Shown piece by piece: positions 27,311 through 35,860 of a stretch of DNA of 64,000 nucleotides. The notes beneath the pieces were generated by a model. The model was not told the DNA's origin. It worked only from the letters and a program-made list of their open reading frames with translations, and ran no database searches. Numbering within the stretch: the first letter of the stretch is position 1; the number at the start of each line of letters is the position of its first letter. The stretch lies in the NCBI RefSeq assembly GCF_014844075.1, contig NZ_CP062165.1, forward strand, positions 2,604,001 through 2,668,000, written 5' to 3'. The position numbers and the translations under genes are program-made. Origin of the DNA: Paenibacillus sp. JNUCC-31. Lineage in GTDB: Bacteria > Bacillota > Bacilli > Paenibacillales > Paenibacillaceae.

Positions 27311-28561
27311 TCAATTTTTAATTAGTAAACTTAAATGTCCCATAGAAGAAAATTCTTTCTCAGTAAGAAAATCAATTATATTTTTCACATATACATTTGT
27401 ATGTTCAGATATCTTAGTAAACGATTGAATAAGTTTAAGGACCTTATCTGTTGTTAATCCTTTATGTTTAATTGACATACCAATGAGAAGGAGCTTTAAC
27501 AATACATAATGACTTACCAATATTGTATATACCTTATAAACATTTTTGCTCTCACTCTTAGGGAATAAGTGGGAATAGATAAAGTTAACAGCATAATTTT
27601 CAAAAATATACTCATATTCATCCATGAAGGGTTTATAATAAGAATGATAACCCTTTTGATAAAAATTAACTAAATCTAGTTTATCGTCTGAATCTTTGTG
27701 CTCATTGAGTCCATCTAAATAATCTTGCACACAAGAAGCAAATCTTGCATTTGAACCTATGCTTCCAAGATTTTTAGAGATAATATTGTTTAGTGCAATA
27801 AATTGAAATTCATGATCCTGGGGAAAAGTTCCATAGTCCTGTAACTCTGCGTTGTTATTGATCATCTCTTTGAAATTTTCAATAAGACCTTTAATATCAC
27901 TTTCACTTTCTAGGTTTTGATCGATTAACCGTTGCAGTTGTTCACAGAACAAACCCATTATGATTAACCTATGTGGAAAACTGTAATTCCTATTTTGAAT
28001 AATTTCAATAGTGAAAATTCGGATATCCCAGAAAAAATTCATGAATGTGGGATTTGGCTGATCAGTAAAAACCTGACCTTTCGATTGAGCGTTTTTTTGC
28101 AGCATGGCCTCGGTATGTGTAAACTCCATTTTTTCAGGGTTCAACAATGCTAATCTGGCCGCTTCTGGACACGACATCACTGCAGAGATTTCCTGCTCGT
28201 TATTTACCCAGAATATATTACGTGGATACGTAGCACATATGGGTGCCAAATATCTTTCTCCAAGCGAAGCTTGTATAGTACATAGCTTTTGTTCGTCTAA
28301 CATGGAACAACATCCGGTTTTACTATCCATTTTCATTTTTGCAAACTGGTCATTGGTTCTTGAAGGGGTTTCAACCTTTTCAATACCCGATTTAAAGTTA
28401 TCCCTTAAAGCTTTTTGTGAGACACTCGTTAGATTGGTATAGGTTGTTTTATCAATTTGCACATTCCATCCTATACAGCAACTATCCTCACAATCAGATC
28501 CAATACACTTGAAATCTAACATATATTTTGGAACAAGCGCAGCTGCAGTATTCATAATCAT
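27311..28561 (-). CDS. fliB: Flagellin lysine-N-methylase, FliB family
   Basis: A 416-residue protein with the FliB cysteine pattern: FKCIGSDCEDSCCIGW near residues 18-33, GCCSMLDEQKLC near 83-94, and LGERYLAPICATYPR after it. These cysteines are thought to bind an iron-sulfur centre. FliB methylates surface lysines of flagellin in Salmonella; here the substrate would be Hag, encoded 3 kb away in the same direction. B. subtilis has no gene at this place between fliT and hpf. The region is more AT-rich than the arg genes. Start: ATG at 28561 or 28555 (GGGAG upstream fits the second better). Confidence 0.85.
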   Translation of the reverse strand: MIMNTAAALVPKYMLDFKCIGSDCEDSCCIGWNVQIDKTTYTNLTSVSQKALRDNFKSGIEKVETPSRTNDQFAKMKMDSKTGCCSMLDEQKLCTIQASLGERYLAPICATYPRNIFWVNNEQEISAVMSCPEAARLALLNPEKMEFTHTEAMLQKNAQSKGQVFTDQPNPTFMNFFWDIRIFTIEIIQNRNYSFPHRLIIMGLFCEQLQRLIDQNLESESDIKGLIENFKEMINNNAELQDYGTFPQDHEFQFIALNNIISKNLGSIGSNARFASCVQDYLDGLNEHKDSDDKLDLVNFYQKGYHSYYKPFMDEYEYIFENYAVNFIYSHLFPKSESKNVYKVYTILVSHYVLLKLLLIGMSIKHKGLTTDKVLKLIQSFTKISEHTNVYVKNIIDFLTEKEFSSMGHLSLLIKN

Positions 28562-28608
28562 TCCACTCCCTAAATCACGTTTTTTTTGATTATTATATTT
28601 GAAACAGG

Positions 28609-28734
28609 TTATAATTTATTTTGCAAATATTCAAAATCTCCTTGGATATATATTTGATAGCCTTCTTCCTCTTCTTCCTCTATGAGTTTAGTTTCAAATG
28701 AGAATTTGACTAATATAAAAACATCCAAAACCAT
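28609..28734 (-). CDS. Possible 41-residue acidic peptide upstream of fliB
   Basis: An open frame beginning MVLDVFILVKFSF with a run of six Glu and ending GDFEYLQNKL. It stops 48 bases before fliB and begins about 15 bases after a SigD-like -10 box. No Shine-Dalgarno sequence is seen, so translation would be nearly leaderless; it may be chance or a gene remnant. I do not recognise it. Confidence 0.3.
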   Translation of the reverse strand: MVLDVFILVKFSFETKLIEEEEEEGYQIYIQGDFEYLQNKL

Positions 28735-28749
28735 TATTCATTATTTAAT

Positions 28750-28777
28750 ATATCGGCATACATGATCCAGAAAATTA
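28750..28777 (-). promoter_or_regulatory. SigD-like promoter ahead of fliB
   Basis: On minus the -10 box GCCGATAT (28750-28757) is a perfect SigD match; TAAT lies 16 bases upstream (28774-28777; consensus TAAA). It would transcribe the small frame and fliB with the motility regulon. Confidence 0.6.
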
Positions 28778-28803
28778 ACTCATTAGTATAGTAGAAAAAT
28801 TAA

Positions 28804-28834
28804 AAAACCGAATTTTCTATGAAAATTCGGTTTT
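28804..28834 (-). terminator. Terminator of the flaG-fliD-fliS-fliT unit
   Basis: On minus AAAACCGAATTTTC and GAAAATTCGGTTTT form a perfect 14-bp stem with a 3-base loop, followed by UUAAUUUUU; it starts just after the fliT stop. Confidence 0.9.
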
Positions 28835-28839
28835 CGTTG

Positions 28840-29175
28840 TCACTTTCTGTCATCAATGAACAGGCTATCTGGAATGTAAGCTGTCTGATACGCAACTTGC
28901 TGAGCTTTAATTGCCCCCTGCTTCTCCAAGAAATTTGAAGCTTCGTTTTTAAAGAATTCCATACGAGATTTTATTAGAGAATCGTAGCTAAGAATAGACA
29001 CAATTTGTTCTTTTTCATCTGCTGTAGGCTTCTCTTGGAGAACCAGGAGTTGCTGAACAAGTAACTCCCTCTCCCCCGTAAAGCTCTCCAACTCTTCATA
29101 CGTCACTTCACTTAACCTATCTACCATTTGATCCGTTAATAACGTTAATTTAATTAGGATTTGCTGGATAGTCAC
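28840..29175 (-). CDS. fliT: Flagellar protein FliT-like (FliD chaperone)
   Basis: A 111-residue helical protein directly after fliS, the position and size of B. subtilis FliT. Sequence similarity in this family is low, so the call rests mainly on synteny and the all-helical, Glu/Gln-rich character (VTIQQILIKLTLLTDQ, YEELESFTGERELL). FliT chaperones the filament cap FliD. GTG at 29175 is the start: GGAGG inside the end of fliS lies 7 bases upstream and the genes are 2 bases apart. The frame is open to 29223 within fliS. Confidence 0.75.
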   Translation of the reverse strand: MTIQQILIKLTLLTDQMVDRLSEVTYEELESFTGERELLVQQLLVLQEKPTADEKEQIVSILSYDSLIKSRMEFFKNEASNFLEKQGAIKAQQVAYQTAYIPDSLFIDDRK

Positions 29176-29177
29176 GT

Positions 29178-29561
29178 TCAGCCCTCCGCTGTCATTCCAG
29201 GCGATTTGGCTGCCTCTAACCATGCTTCTCTCAGTTCAGAAAGATGCTCCAACACTTCCATAGCTATATCCTTGTTCTTTTTAATATTAGCTTCAACAAG
29301 TCGATTCAACAAGTACTCATATATAGACAACAATTCAGTAGAAATGGAGTAATTAAAGTTCAGAGAAGCAATTAATTCATTAATAATGGCCTGAGCCTTA
29401 CAAAAGTTATTGTTAGCCTTCTCTATATTCCGCTCTTCCACACCCTCAATCCCCACATTGACGAAACGAATGGCTCCATCATATAACATAATCAGCAATT
29501 TGGGTTTAGAGGCAGTCTGTGCTTGCGTCTGTTGATACTTTTGGTACGGTGAAGTAATCAA
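29178..29561 (-). CDS. fliS: Flagellin export chaperone FliS
   Basis: A 127-residue four-helix protein: the YQKYQQTQAQTASKPKLLIMLYDGAIRFV start is diagnostic for FliS. It binds the flagellin C-terminus before export and in B. subtilis also assists FliW handling of Hag. The start is TTG at 29561 with AAGGAGG 7 bases upstream. It lies between fliD and fliT. Confidence 0.95.
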   Translation of the reverse strand: MITSPYQKYQQTQAQTASKPKLLIMLYDGAIRFVNVGIEGVEERNIEKANNNFCKAQAIINELIASLNFNYSISTELLSIYEYLLNRLVEANIKKNKDIAMEVLEHLSELREAWLEAAKSPGMTAEG

Positions 29562-29580
29562 TTATATACCCTCCTTATAA

Positions 29581-31050
29581 TCAAGACAAGAAGCTGGTAA
29601 GTGAGCCAGATATACCATTATACTTGTTAATCGCCACTTCCATGGCGGTGAACTGTTTATAGTACTGTGTCTCCTTCCTTGTCATAAGACTGTTCATAGT
29701 CGTAATTCGATTGTCAATATTTCTAAGTTCTACTCCCATCAAACTGGTAGCCAGAAATGATGAATTCAGATCACTGTTTGTTTTGGAAGTTCCCGCTTTT
29801 TGAGCCATGCTTTCTAGAGAAGTTGAAGAAATTTTCCGCAGTCTTGTGTAAATACCATCCGTGGCATCATATCTTTGACTTGTTCCAGATGAACCAATTT
29901 TCCCTGAACTAAACGCATTAGCAACAATATTTGGGTCTGAAGCGATAGCCTGCTTTAATTTATCTTCATCCAAATAAAGCTTCCCTTTTTCAGACCAAGT
30001 TCCTGTCGTAATACCTAACTCGGTAAGATTTATTTTTTTCCCATTGCCAAGATCAATATCCTCTATAATTGAAGATCTCATGTCGGAGATTGCTTGTTTT
30101 AATATACTATCATTCTTCAGCATCCCGCTCTTGGCTTTATCTTCCCAGAGCTTGATCTCATCTTCTTTCATACCCTCTTTTTGTTCCGAAGTTAACGGTG
30201 TATATTTCAAATACCTTTCTTCATCACTCTTGCTATTAAGCGCCGCCAATATTTCATTATATGCAGTCACAAATTGTTTAACGTTGTCTACGATTTTATC
30301 AGTATCTTGTACCACTTCAATTTTGGATGATTGCCCGGTAGTGTGAACACCTGTCAAGTTAATTTCTACACCATTCAATGTAAATCGGTTAGATGATTGC
30401 TGCATAGTAATTCCGTTAACTGTTAACTTTGCATTCTGACCAACCGATGGTGTTGCCAGATTGAATTTATCAATAATATCACCACTAAAACTGAGTTGTG
30501 CATCAGCTCCTGTGGCTTTGTTCGTTAAAGAAAGCTTGCCTAGTGTTGGGTCATATACAGCTGTCACCCCAGCTTCCTTGTTGTTGTTGATTTTAGCGAT
30601 CATAGAATCAATTGTATCTGTAGCATCAATGTTTATATCAATATCGTTTATTGTAATTTTCGTTTCAGCTGAAATGTCGGAAATGAGAGTCGAGCCTGGC
30701 TTATTACCAATTCCCGTGGTACTTACAGTACTCGCTGCCTTAGCTAGTTGTTGTACACTAATATCAAGTGAACCCGTACTCGCCGCTCCTGTGGCTGAAG
30801 CAGATACTACACCGGCCGTTCCGCTAACTTCAGCCTTTTTGGTTTGAGTTGAGCTGCTCAAACTCAAATTCATTAAGTTTGTATTCGAGAATGTAATCAA
30901 CTTTGAACTTATTTCTCTATAACCTTCACGTTTCCATTCAACCAATTGCTTTTGTTGATTAAGCTTGTCTAATGGTAACCTTTGAGCTTTCATTAGTTTA
31001 GCTACCGTTGCATCAACATCCATACCTGAAGCAAGACCTGTGAGTCTCAT
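29581..31050 (-). CDS. fliD: Flagellar filament cap protein FliD
   Basis: A 489-residue axial protein. It opens with LTGLASGMDVDATVAKLMKAQRLPLDKL, the conserved FliD N-terminus, and ends with the conserved terminal helix (NRITTMNSLMTRKETQYYKQFTAMEVAINKYN). The centre is Ser/Thr-rich and variable as usual. It caps the growing filament and folds exported flagellin. It sits in the order flaG-fliD-fliS-fliT. Confidence 0.97.
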   Translation of the reverse strand: MRLTGLASGMDVDATVAKLMKAQRLPLDKLNQQKQLVEWKREGYREISSKLITFSNTNLMNLSLSSSTQTKKAEVSGTAGVVSASATGAASTGSLDISVQQLAKAASTVSTTGIGNKPGSTLISDISAETKITINDIDINIDATDTIDSMIAKINNNKEAGVTAVYDPTLGKLSLTNKATGADAQLSFSGDIIDKFNLATPSVGQNAKLTVNGITMQQSSNRFTLNGVEINLTGVHTTGQSSKIEVVQDTDKIVDNVKQFVTAYNEILAALNSKSDEERYLKYTPLTSEQKEGMKEDEIKLWEDKAKSGMLKNDSILKQAISDMRSSIIEDIDLGNGKKINLTELGITTGTWSEKGKLYLDEDKLKQAIASDPNIVANAFSSGKIGSSGTSQRYDATDGIYTRLRKISSTSLESMAQKAGTSKTNSDLNSSFLATSLMGVELRNIDNRITTMNSLMTRKETQYYKQFTAMEVAINKYNGISGSLTSFLS

Positions 31051-31065
31051 CGTTTTTTATCCCCC

Positions 31066-31434
31066 TTAGATTTTCTCATCAATAATCAGTCCCGTAATTT
31101 CCATCATTCGTGCTGCAAGATCCAAAATTTTCTCTGGAGGAACCTCACGAATCAGATCTCCACTTTCCTTATCCAACACCTTAATCATAATCGTGTGGGT
31201 TTGTTCATGCATAGAAATCTCAAATGCCTTTTGGGGGCCTTGAATGGCACGAATAGCCTTCTGAAGATCAGCGATTATTTTTTCTTGATCCAGAGGGGTA
31301 TTGCCTGTAGTCGAAGTTCTAATCTTCTGGTTTTCCTTTGAATCAGAAATAGGAGATCCAGTTGATGAAGCAGATGAATGGCCAATTGAGGGCATAGAAT
31401 TTAATGAAGTTTGTGTTGATAATTTCGTATCCAT
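31066..31434 (-). CDS. flaG: FlaG family flagellar protein
   Basis: A 122-residue protein with a Ser/Thr-rich N-terminal half and a conserved C-terminal domain (FEISMHEQTHTIMIKVLDKESGDLIREVPPEKILDLAARM), the FlaG/YvyC signature. Its role is not settled; it affects filament length in some bacteria. AGGAGG lies 7 bases upstream of the ATG. It is first in the flaG-fliDST unit. Confidence 0.93.
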   Translation of the reverse strand: MDTKLSTQTSLNSMPSIGHSSASSTGSPISDSKENQKIRTSTTGNTPLDQEKIIADLQKAIRAIQGPQKAFEISMHEQTHTIMIKVLDKESGDLIREVPPEKILDLAARMMEITGLIIDEKI

Positions 31435-31573
31435 GTATCATCCTCCTATCATAATCATTGATTGATCTAAAAATGTGCCGGTATGTAGTTTCAATTACTA
31501 TATATATCGGTTAAAGTTCGACTTAATTTAGGTTAATATAGAGAAATCCCAAAATTCATCTTTCAAGCACAAC

Positions 31574-31603
31574 AAAAAAGAGGCCTTGAAAATCAAGACC
31601 TCT
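31574..31603 (-). terminator. hag terminator
   Basis: On minus AGAGGTCTTGA and TCAAGGCCTCT form an 11-bp stem with one weak position, followed by U6; it starts 16 bases after the hag stop. Confidence 0.9.
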
Positions 31604-31619
31604 GAATTGATTGTAAATC

Positions 31620-32390
31620 TTAACGAAGCAAGGAAAGAACGCCTTGTGGTGCAGAGTTGGCTTGCGCCAGCATGGATTGGGAAGCTTGCAACAAGATGTT
31701 ATTCTTGGACAGAGCAACCATTTCCTTAGCCATATCTGTATCACGGATACGAGATTCAGCTGCAGTCAAGTTCTCAACAGTAGTACCCAAGTTGTTGGAA
31801 GTGTACTCCAGACGGTTTTGAACAGCACCCAGTTTCGCACGTTCAGTGGAAACACCTTTAATAGCGGTCTCAATATCTGCAGTAGTTTTAGTTGAATTCA
31901 GTCCTTTGAAAGTACTTGTATCAATCGTTCCAATAGCGATTTTTGTAGTACCGTCATCGCTAACGATGATATCAGCACCACCAGTGATCGCTTTACCATT
32001 GAATTTAGTCGTGTCAATGATTTGGTCGATTTGACCGGACAATTCAGTCAACTCTGAATCAATGTTAGCTTTATCTTCTGTACCATAAGTACCGCTCGCT
32101 TTTTGAACATTCAGTTCTTTCATACGAGTCAACATGGAGGATACTTCGTTCATCGCACCCTCAGCTGTTTGTACGAATGAAATTCCGTCTTGAGCATTAC
32201 GTTGTGCTTGCTCCAGACCACGAATTTGGCCACGCATGGACTCGGAGATGGACAAACCAGCAGCATCGTCAGCAGCACGGTTGATGCGCAAACCGGAAGC
32301 CAATTTCTCCATGTTTTTGCTTGCAGCAGTGTTATTCAAAGTCATGTTACGGTGAGTGTTCAAAGCTGGTACGTTGTGATTGATAATCAT
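31620..32390 (-). CDS. hag: Flagellin
   Basis: A 256-residue flagellin, short for the family: conserved N-terminal D0/D1 (MIINHNVPALNTHRNM to about 110), a reduced variable middle, and conserved C-terminal D1/D0 (NRLEYTSNNLGTTVENLTAAESRIRDTDMAKEM to the end at LLR). GGAGG lies 9 bases upstream of ATG. It is a single-gene unit with its own SigD promoter, CsrA hairpin and terminator. Lysine methylation by the nearby FliB-like enzyme is plausible. Confidence 0.97.
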   Translation of the reverse strand: MIINHNVPALNTHRNMTLNNTAASKNMEKLASGLRINRAADDAAGLSISESMRGQIRGLEQAQRNAQDGISFVQTAEGAMNEVSSMLTRMKELNVQKASGTYGTEDKANIDSELTELSGQIDQIIDTTKFNGKAITGGADIIVSDDGTTKIAIGTIDTSTFKGLNSTKTTADIETAIKGVSTERAKLGAVQNRLEYTSNNLGTTVENLTAAESRIRDTDMAKEMVALSKNNILLQASQSMLAQANSAPQGVLSLLR

Positions 32391-32399
32391 TTTTTATTT

Positions 32400-32435
32400 C
32401 CTCCCTGAAATGGTTATATGCCCACATCCATGTGG
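32400..32435 (-). promoter_or_regulatory. CsrA-binding hairpin and Shine-Dalgarno region of hag
   Basis: The leader contains CCACATGGATGTGG (32422-32435), a hairpin with GGA in its loop that matches the CsrA consensus ACARGGAUGU at 9 of 10 positions. A second GGA overlaps the Shine-Dalgarno GGGAGGA (32399-32405), 16 bases downstream. This is the B. subtilis arrangement in which CsrA blocks hag translation until FliW sequesters it. Confidence 0.75.
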
Positions 32436-32486
32436 TATTAGCGTCTTCACAGGTCGGCCGCCCTGAAGATTACCGCCTTAATATAT

Positions 32487-32514
32487 ATATCGACGACATG
32501 ACATAATTTGTTTA
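32487..32514 (-). promoter_or_regulatory. SigD promoter of hag
   Basis: Minus strand: -35 TAAA (32511-32514), 16-base spacer, -10 GTCGATAT (32487-32494), one mismatch from GCCGATAT. About 100 bases upstream of the start codon. Confidence 0.8.
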
Positions 32515-32577
32515 TAGCCATTTCAACTTTTTTTCTATTTTTTATCATAGTTTTTTGACTAAAATACATTTTCAATA

Positions 32578-32811
32578 TTAATCATTTATTTTCCCGAATT
32601 CTTTGATCGTTTTTTGCAATATCTCCAGATTCATCGCCGCGTTTTGATTGTTCTGCTCAATTGCTTCCAGAACTTCTTTACGATAAATATCAATATCCCT
32701 CGGAGCTGTTATACCAAGTTTCACATTTTCTCCATCTACAGATAGCACAGTCAGCACGATATCATCTGAAATGACAATAGATTCACCTTTTTTACGTGTA
32801 AGTACCAGCAT
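32578..32811 (-). CDS. csrA: Carbon storage regulator CsrA
   Basis: A 77-residue RNA-binding protein (MLVLTRKKGESIVISDDIVLTVLSVDGENVKLGITAPRDIDIYRKEV); the binding residues of the first strand and the GITAPR region are intact. It overlaps the fliW stop in a TAATG junction and lies beside hag, whose leader carries a matching site. CsrA represses hag translation; FliW antagonises it. Confidence 0.97.
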   Translation of the reverse strand: MLVLTRKKGESIVISDDIVLTVLSVDGENVKLGITAPRDIDIYRKEVLEAIEQNNQNAAMNLEILQKTIKEFGKIND

Positions 32812-33260
32812 TAGATGTCACCATCCTTGTTGAAAGAAGCCTCATCTTTCCATAATGCATGTTTGGTTTTGTATTCTGTATTCTGCAACACAATTTGTTT
32901 GCCCATTTTATTTTGTTTATTGAACACAATTGGAGCCAGCAAGTTTGCGGTTGCGTTTCGAATCTCATCGTGTAGTGTGACAATACAACGAACCCCTACG
33001 TCATCTGGATCTGTTACACCCAAATCTTCTACGTTTTCAGGTGAAAGTTCAAACTCATATTCCGGATGAAAATCAAATGGATTTACGGTTACAAAGGCTA
33101 CAGCCGGTTCTTTAACTGAACTGAAGAGACTGAACACTTCGTCATGCTGCTGCAAATCAAACGTTTTTAGTTCTTCAAATCCTGGGATCCCTTTAACAAA
33201 AGTATATGTTTCTTTTAAGGTCTGCTTTTCAGTTGTACCAACTTTATTGTCCTGATTCAT
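32811..33260 (-). CDS. fliW: Flagellar assembly factor FliW
   Basis: A 149-residue protein of the FliW family (TYTFVKGIPGFEELKTFDL, SSVKEPAVAFVTVNPF, VRCIVTLHD). FliW binds Hag or CsrA; free FliW removes CsrA from the hag leader after Hag is exported. Of two possible starts, ATG at 33260 has AGGAGG 9 bases upstream, while ATG at 33269 abuts the site; I chose the former. It is translationally coupled to csrA. Confidence 0.95.
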   Translation of the reverse strand: MNQDNKVGTTEKQTLKETYTFVKGIPGFEELKTFDLQQHDEVFSLFSSVKEPAVAFVTVNPFDFHPEYEFELSPENVEDLGVTDPDDVGVRCIVTLHDEIRNATANLLAPIVFNKQNKMGKQIVLQNTEYKTKHALWKDEASFNKDGDI

Positions 33261-33283
33261 TTTGTTCATCCTCCTAAATTAGT

Positions 33284-33318
33284 AAAAAAAGCTACGGACT
33301 GTTCTCTGTCCATAGCTT
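33284..33318 (-). terminator. Terminator after flgL
   Basis: On minus AAGCTATGGAC (33308-33318) and GTCCGTAGCTT (33289-33299) pair with one mismatch, followed by U6. It separates the flgM-N-K-L unit from fliW-csrA. Confidence 0.88.
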
Positions 33319-33347
33319 ACGGTGTATCTATGATTAAAATCAAATAT

Positions 33348-34256
33348 TTACCTCATAAAGTCCATTAGTGTGGGTTGCATGATTTGAGCAGAAGATTTAA
33401 GAGCTGCTTCATAGATCGTCTGTGCGGACGAAGCCTGAATCATCAGGCTTGCAACATCAGCGTCCTCAATTTTTGATTGAAGAGTAGTAAAATTCAAGCT
33501 TTCATCGCTTAAACGATTCTGTACTAATTGAACTCGGTTACTACGAGCACCGACTTCTGATAAGCTGGATTGCATTTTCACTGACCTGGATTCTATATTC
33601 TTTAGCTCTTGCTGTGCAGCAGCCTGATCACCACTTGCTAATGCGGTCGAAAGATTATCAATAACTTTAAATATGTTGTCAGCTTCACCTTTACCTCCGA
33701 AAAAATCTGAGCCGGAAGTGTTAATTTGAAAACTGACCTGCTCACTGATCGAATACATAACGGCTTGATTATCGGTCTCAACATCATAATACTCTGTTAC
33801 ACCAGAGGATAGTTCATAAGGCTGTTTATCATAAGTTTGTCCGTTAAAGATATACTTTCCACGAATCTGCGAGTTTCCAATTTCCGCAAGATGCTTCTTC
33901 AGTTCTTCTACTTCAAGATTAACTGCTTCGATTCCGTTATCCGGAAGAGTACCATTAGAACCTTGGACAGCCAACTCCTTTAACCTTTTCACTACATCAA
34001 GCGCTTGCTGCATATTCGAATCCGTCGCATCCAGCCAACTTACCGCCGCATCCGTGTTGGATTGATACTGCTCATTCGCAGCCAACTCTGCACGATAACG
34101 AAGCGCATAAGTCACACCAACAGGATCATCTGATGGTTTATTGATTTTACGACCGGTGGAAATCTGATTGGACATGTTGTCCATACGATTCAGGTTACGA
34201 TTCAGGTTACTCAGCATCTGAGTGCTCATCATGCCTGAGGTTACACGAATGGCCAT
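33348..34256 (-). CDS. flgL: Flagellar hook-associated protein 3 (FlgL)
   Basis: A 302-residue flagellin-like junction protein: RVTSGMMSTQMLSNLNRNLNRMDNMSNQISTGRKINKPSDDPVGVTYAL at the N-terminus and SRSVKMQSSLSEVGARSNRVQ plus the terminal helix at the C-terminus. It links hook to filament with FlgK. AAAGGGG lies upstream of ATG. It follows flgK by 23 bases. Confidence 0.97.
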   Translation of the reverse strand: MAIRVTSGMMSTQMLSNLNRNLNRMDNMSNQISTGRKINKPSDDPVGVTYALRYRAELAANEQYQSNTDAAVSWLDATDSNMQQALDVVKRLKELAVQGSNGTLPDNGIEAVNLEVEELKKHLAEIGNSQIRGKYIFNGQTYDKQPYELSSGVTEYYDVETDNQAVMYSISEQVSFQINTSGSDFFGGKGEADNIFKVIDNLSTALASGDQAAAQQELKNIESRSVKMQSSLSEVGARSNRVQLVQNRLSDESLNFTTLQSKIEDADVASLMIQASSAQTIYEAALKSSAQIMQPTLMDFMR

Positions 34257-34279
34257 TCTTGGTTACCCCTTTCTACGTC

Positions 34280-35842
34280 TTAGCGACCGACTACACCGGT
34301 GCTGTTTATTAGTTTGTTTAGTAGTTCATCGTATGCAGTCATGAAACGGGCAGCGGCACTGTAAGCATGCTGAAACTTAATCAAATTACTCATTTCTTCA
34401 TCGAGAGATACGCCACTTACGGATTGGCGATTTAAGTCAACCTGCTCCGTGAGGAGTTGAGCATTTTGTGCCTGACGATTGGCTTCTTGAGTCTGGACAC
34501 CTAATTGACCCACAATCGCGCCAAAAAAGTCATCCACCGTGGTCGGTTTGGACAGTCCAGTACCAAAATCAAATTTTGAATCTTTTAGTCCAGCCATGGC
34601 CAGCGCCAAGCTGTTATTCCCCAGTACTACACTCTCGCCTGTACCTGTTCCGGTAGTACGCATCGAAGTTGCGATGTTATTCGGGTCATTTTGGATATCT
34701 GTACTTAATGTGATATTCCCAGCCGTAATCGTTCCTGAGCCGTCTTTGGTTGTAAAGAAGTCTCCGCCCGCTGTTGGCGTATTTCCACTAAGCGTATAGC
34801 CCAGTTTGTGCAGCCCATTGATCCCTTGAACTGTCACTTTCAAATCTGATGTTAGCGTTCTATTGTTATTGGCATCTGAATAGGTCACATTGTTGAAAAC
34901 CGTACCGCTAGGCAATACGGATCCGGCAGGAATGGTAATCTCAATATCCCCGGTTGCGAGCGTATTGGCCAGCTGATTTATCTGATTGCGATAGTCTGCT
35001 ACATATTGATCACGGGAATGGATCATTCCGTAGACCTCGCCACCCGTTAGCGTACCCGCTTGATAGGCGTTCTCCAAAATATCAGCCGTGACAGGAACAA
35101 CTGCTGCTCCGGTGACTGCTACTTGGCCTGCAATCGTTACCTGGTAGCCACTATCCAGTTCTGTTATCTGAACGCCTGCAATCTTGGAGAGCTGATCTAC
35201 GGCATAATCGCGTTTGTCACGCAAATCATTGGCATTGTCTCCAAGTCGCTCTACTTTTACGATGTTGTTGTTCAGATCCGCTATGGACTGCAGATATGAA
35301 TTGATTTCGGTCGTTTTTAATGAAACGTTGTTCGTCAGGTCGCTAGTCAGCGCATCCAATTGGAGACTGATTTGATTCAAACCATCTGTCAACGCCAAAG
35401 TTGTCTCTTTCACAATTTTGCGGTTGGTAATGTCCTGTGGGTCTTGGCTTAGATCGGACCAAGAGTTCCAAAAATTATTCAGTACCGTACGGATTCCCGT
35501 ATCCGAAGGTTCATTCACAATCGTTTCAAGCTTTTCAAGTGTACTATTCCGAACGGTCCATCCTCCAAGAGAGGTATTTTCATTGCGGAATTGGCCATCA
35601 AGGAAAGATTCGCGAACACGCATTATCGAGTTAAACTCTACACCCGTTCCAAGCTGGCCTGGCGCTGTTGTGCGATAAAACGCCACTGCATCAATTGGAT
35701 CTGCTGCAGTCATGTTAACGACTTGACGTGAATAACCTGGTGTATTCGCATTCGCAACGTTATGTCCTGTTGTGTTCAAAGCGGCCGTTTGTGTAATCAG
35801 ACTGCGTTTGGCCGTTTCAATTGAATGAAATGTTGAAGCCAT
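34280..35842 (-). CDS. flgK: Flagellar hook-associated protein 1 (FlgK)
   Basis: A 520-residue axial protein: N-terminal rod-type motif (SLITQTAALNTTGHNVANANTPGYSRQVVNM), a large variable centre, and the C-terminal SGVSLDEEMSNLIKFQHAYSAAARFMTAYDELLNKLI helix. It forms the hook-filament junction. It lies between flgN, its chaperone, and flgL. Confidence 0.97.
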   Translation of the reverse strand: MASTFHSIETAKRSLITQTAALNTTGHNVANANTPGYSRQVVNMTAADPIDAVAFYRTTAPGQLGTGVEFNSIMRVRESFLDGQFRNENTSLGGWTVRNSTLEKLETIVNEPSDTGIRTVLNNFWNSWSDLSQDPQDITNRKIVKETTLALTDGLNQISLQLDALTSDLTNNVSLKTTEINSYLQSIADLNNNIVKVERLGDNANDLRDKRDYAVDQLSKIAGVQITELDSGYQVTIAGQVAVTGAAVVPVTADILENAYQAGTLTGGEVYGMIHSRDQYVADYRNQINQLANTLATGDIEITIPAGSVLPSGTVFNNVTYSDANNNRTLTSDLKVTVQGINGLHKLGYTLSGNTPTAGGDFFTTKDGSGTITAGNITLSTDIQNDPNNIATSMRTTGTGTGESVVLGNNSLALAMAGLKDSKFDFGTGLSKPTTVDDFFGAIVGQLGVQTQEANRQAQNAQLLTEQVDLNRQSVSGVSLDEEMSNLIKFQHAYSAAARFMTAYDELLNKLINSTGVVGR

Positions 35843-35860
35843 ATTGTTTTTCCCCCATTA

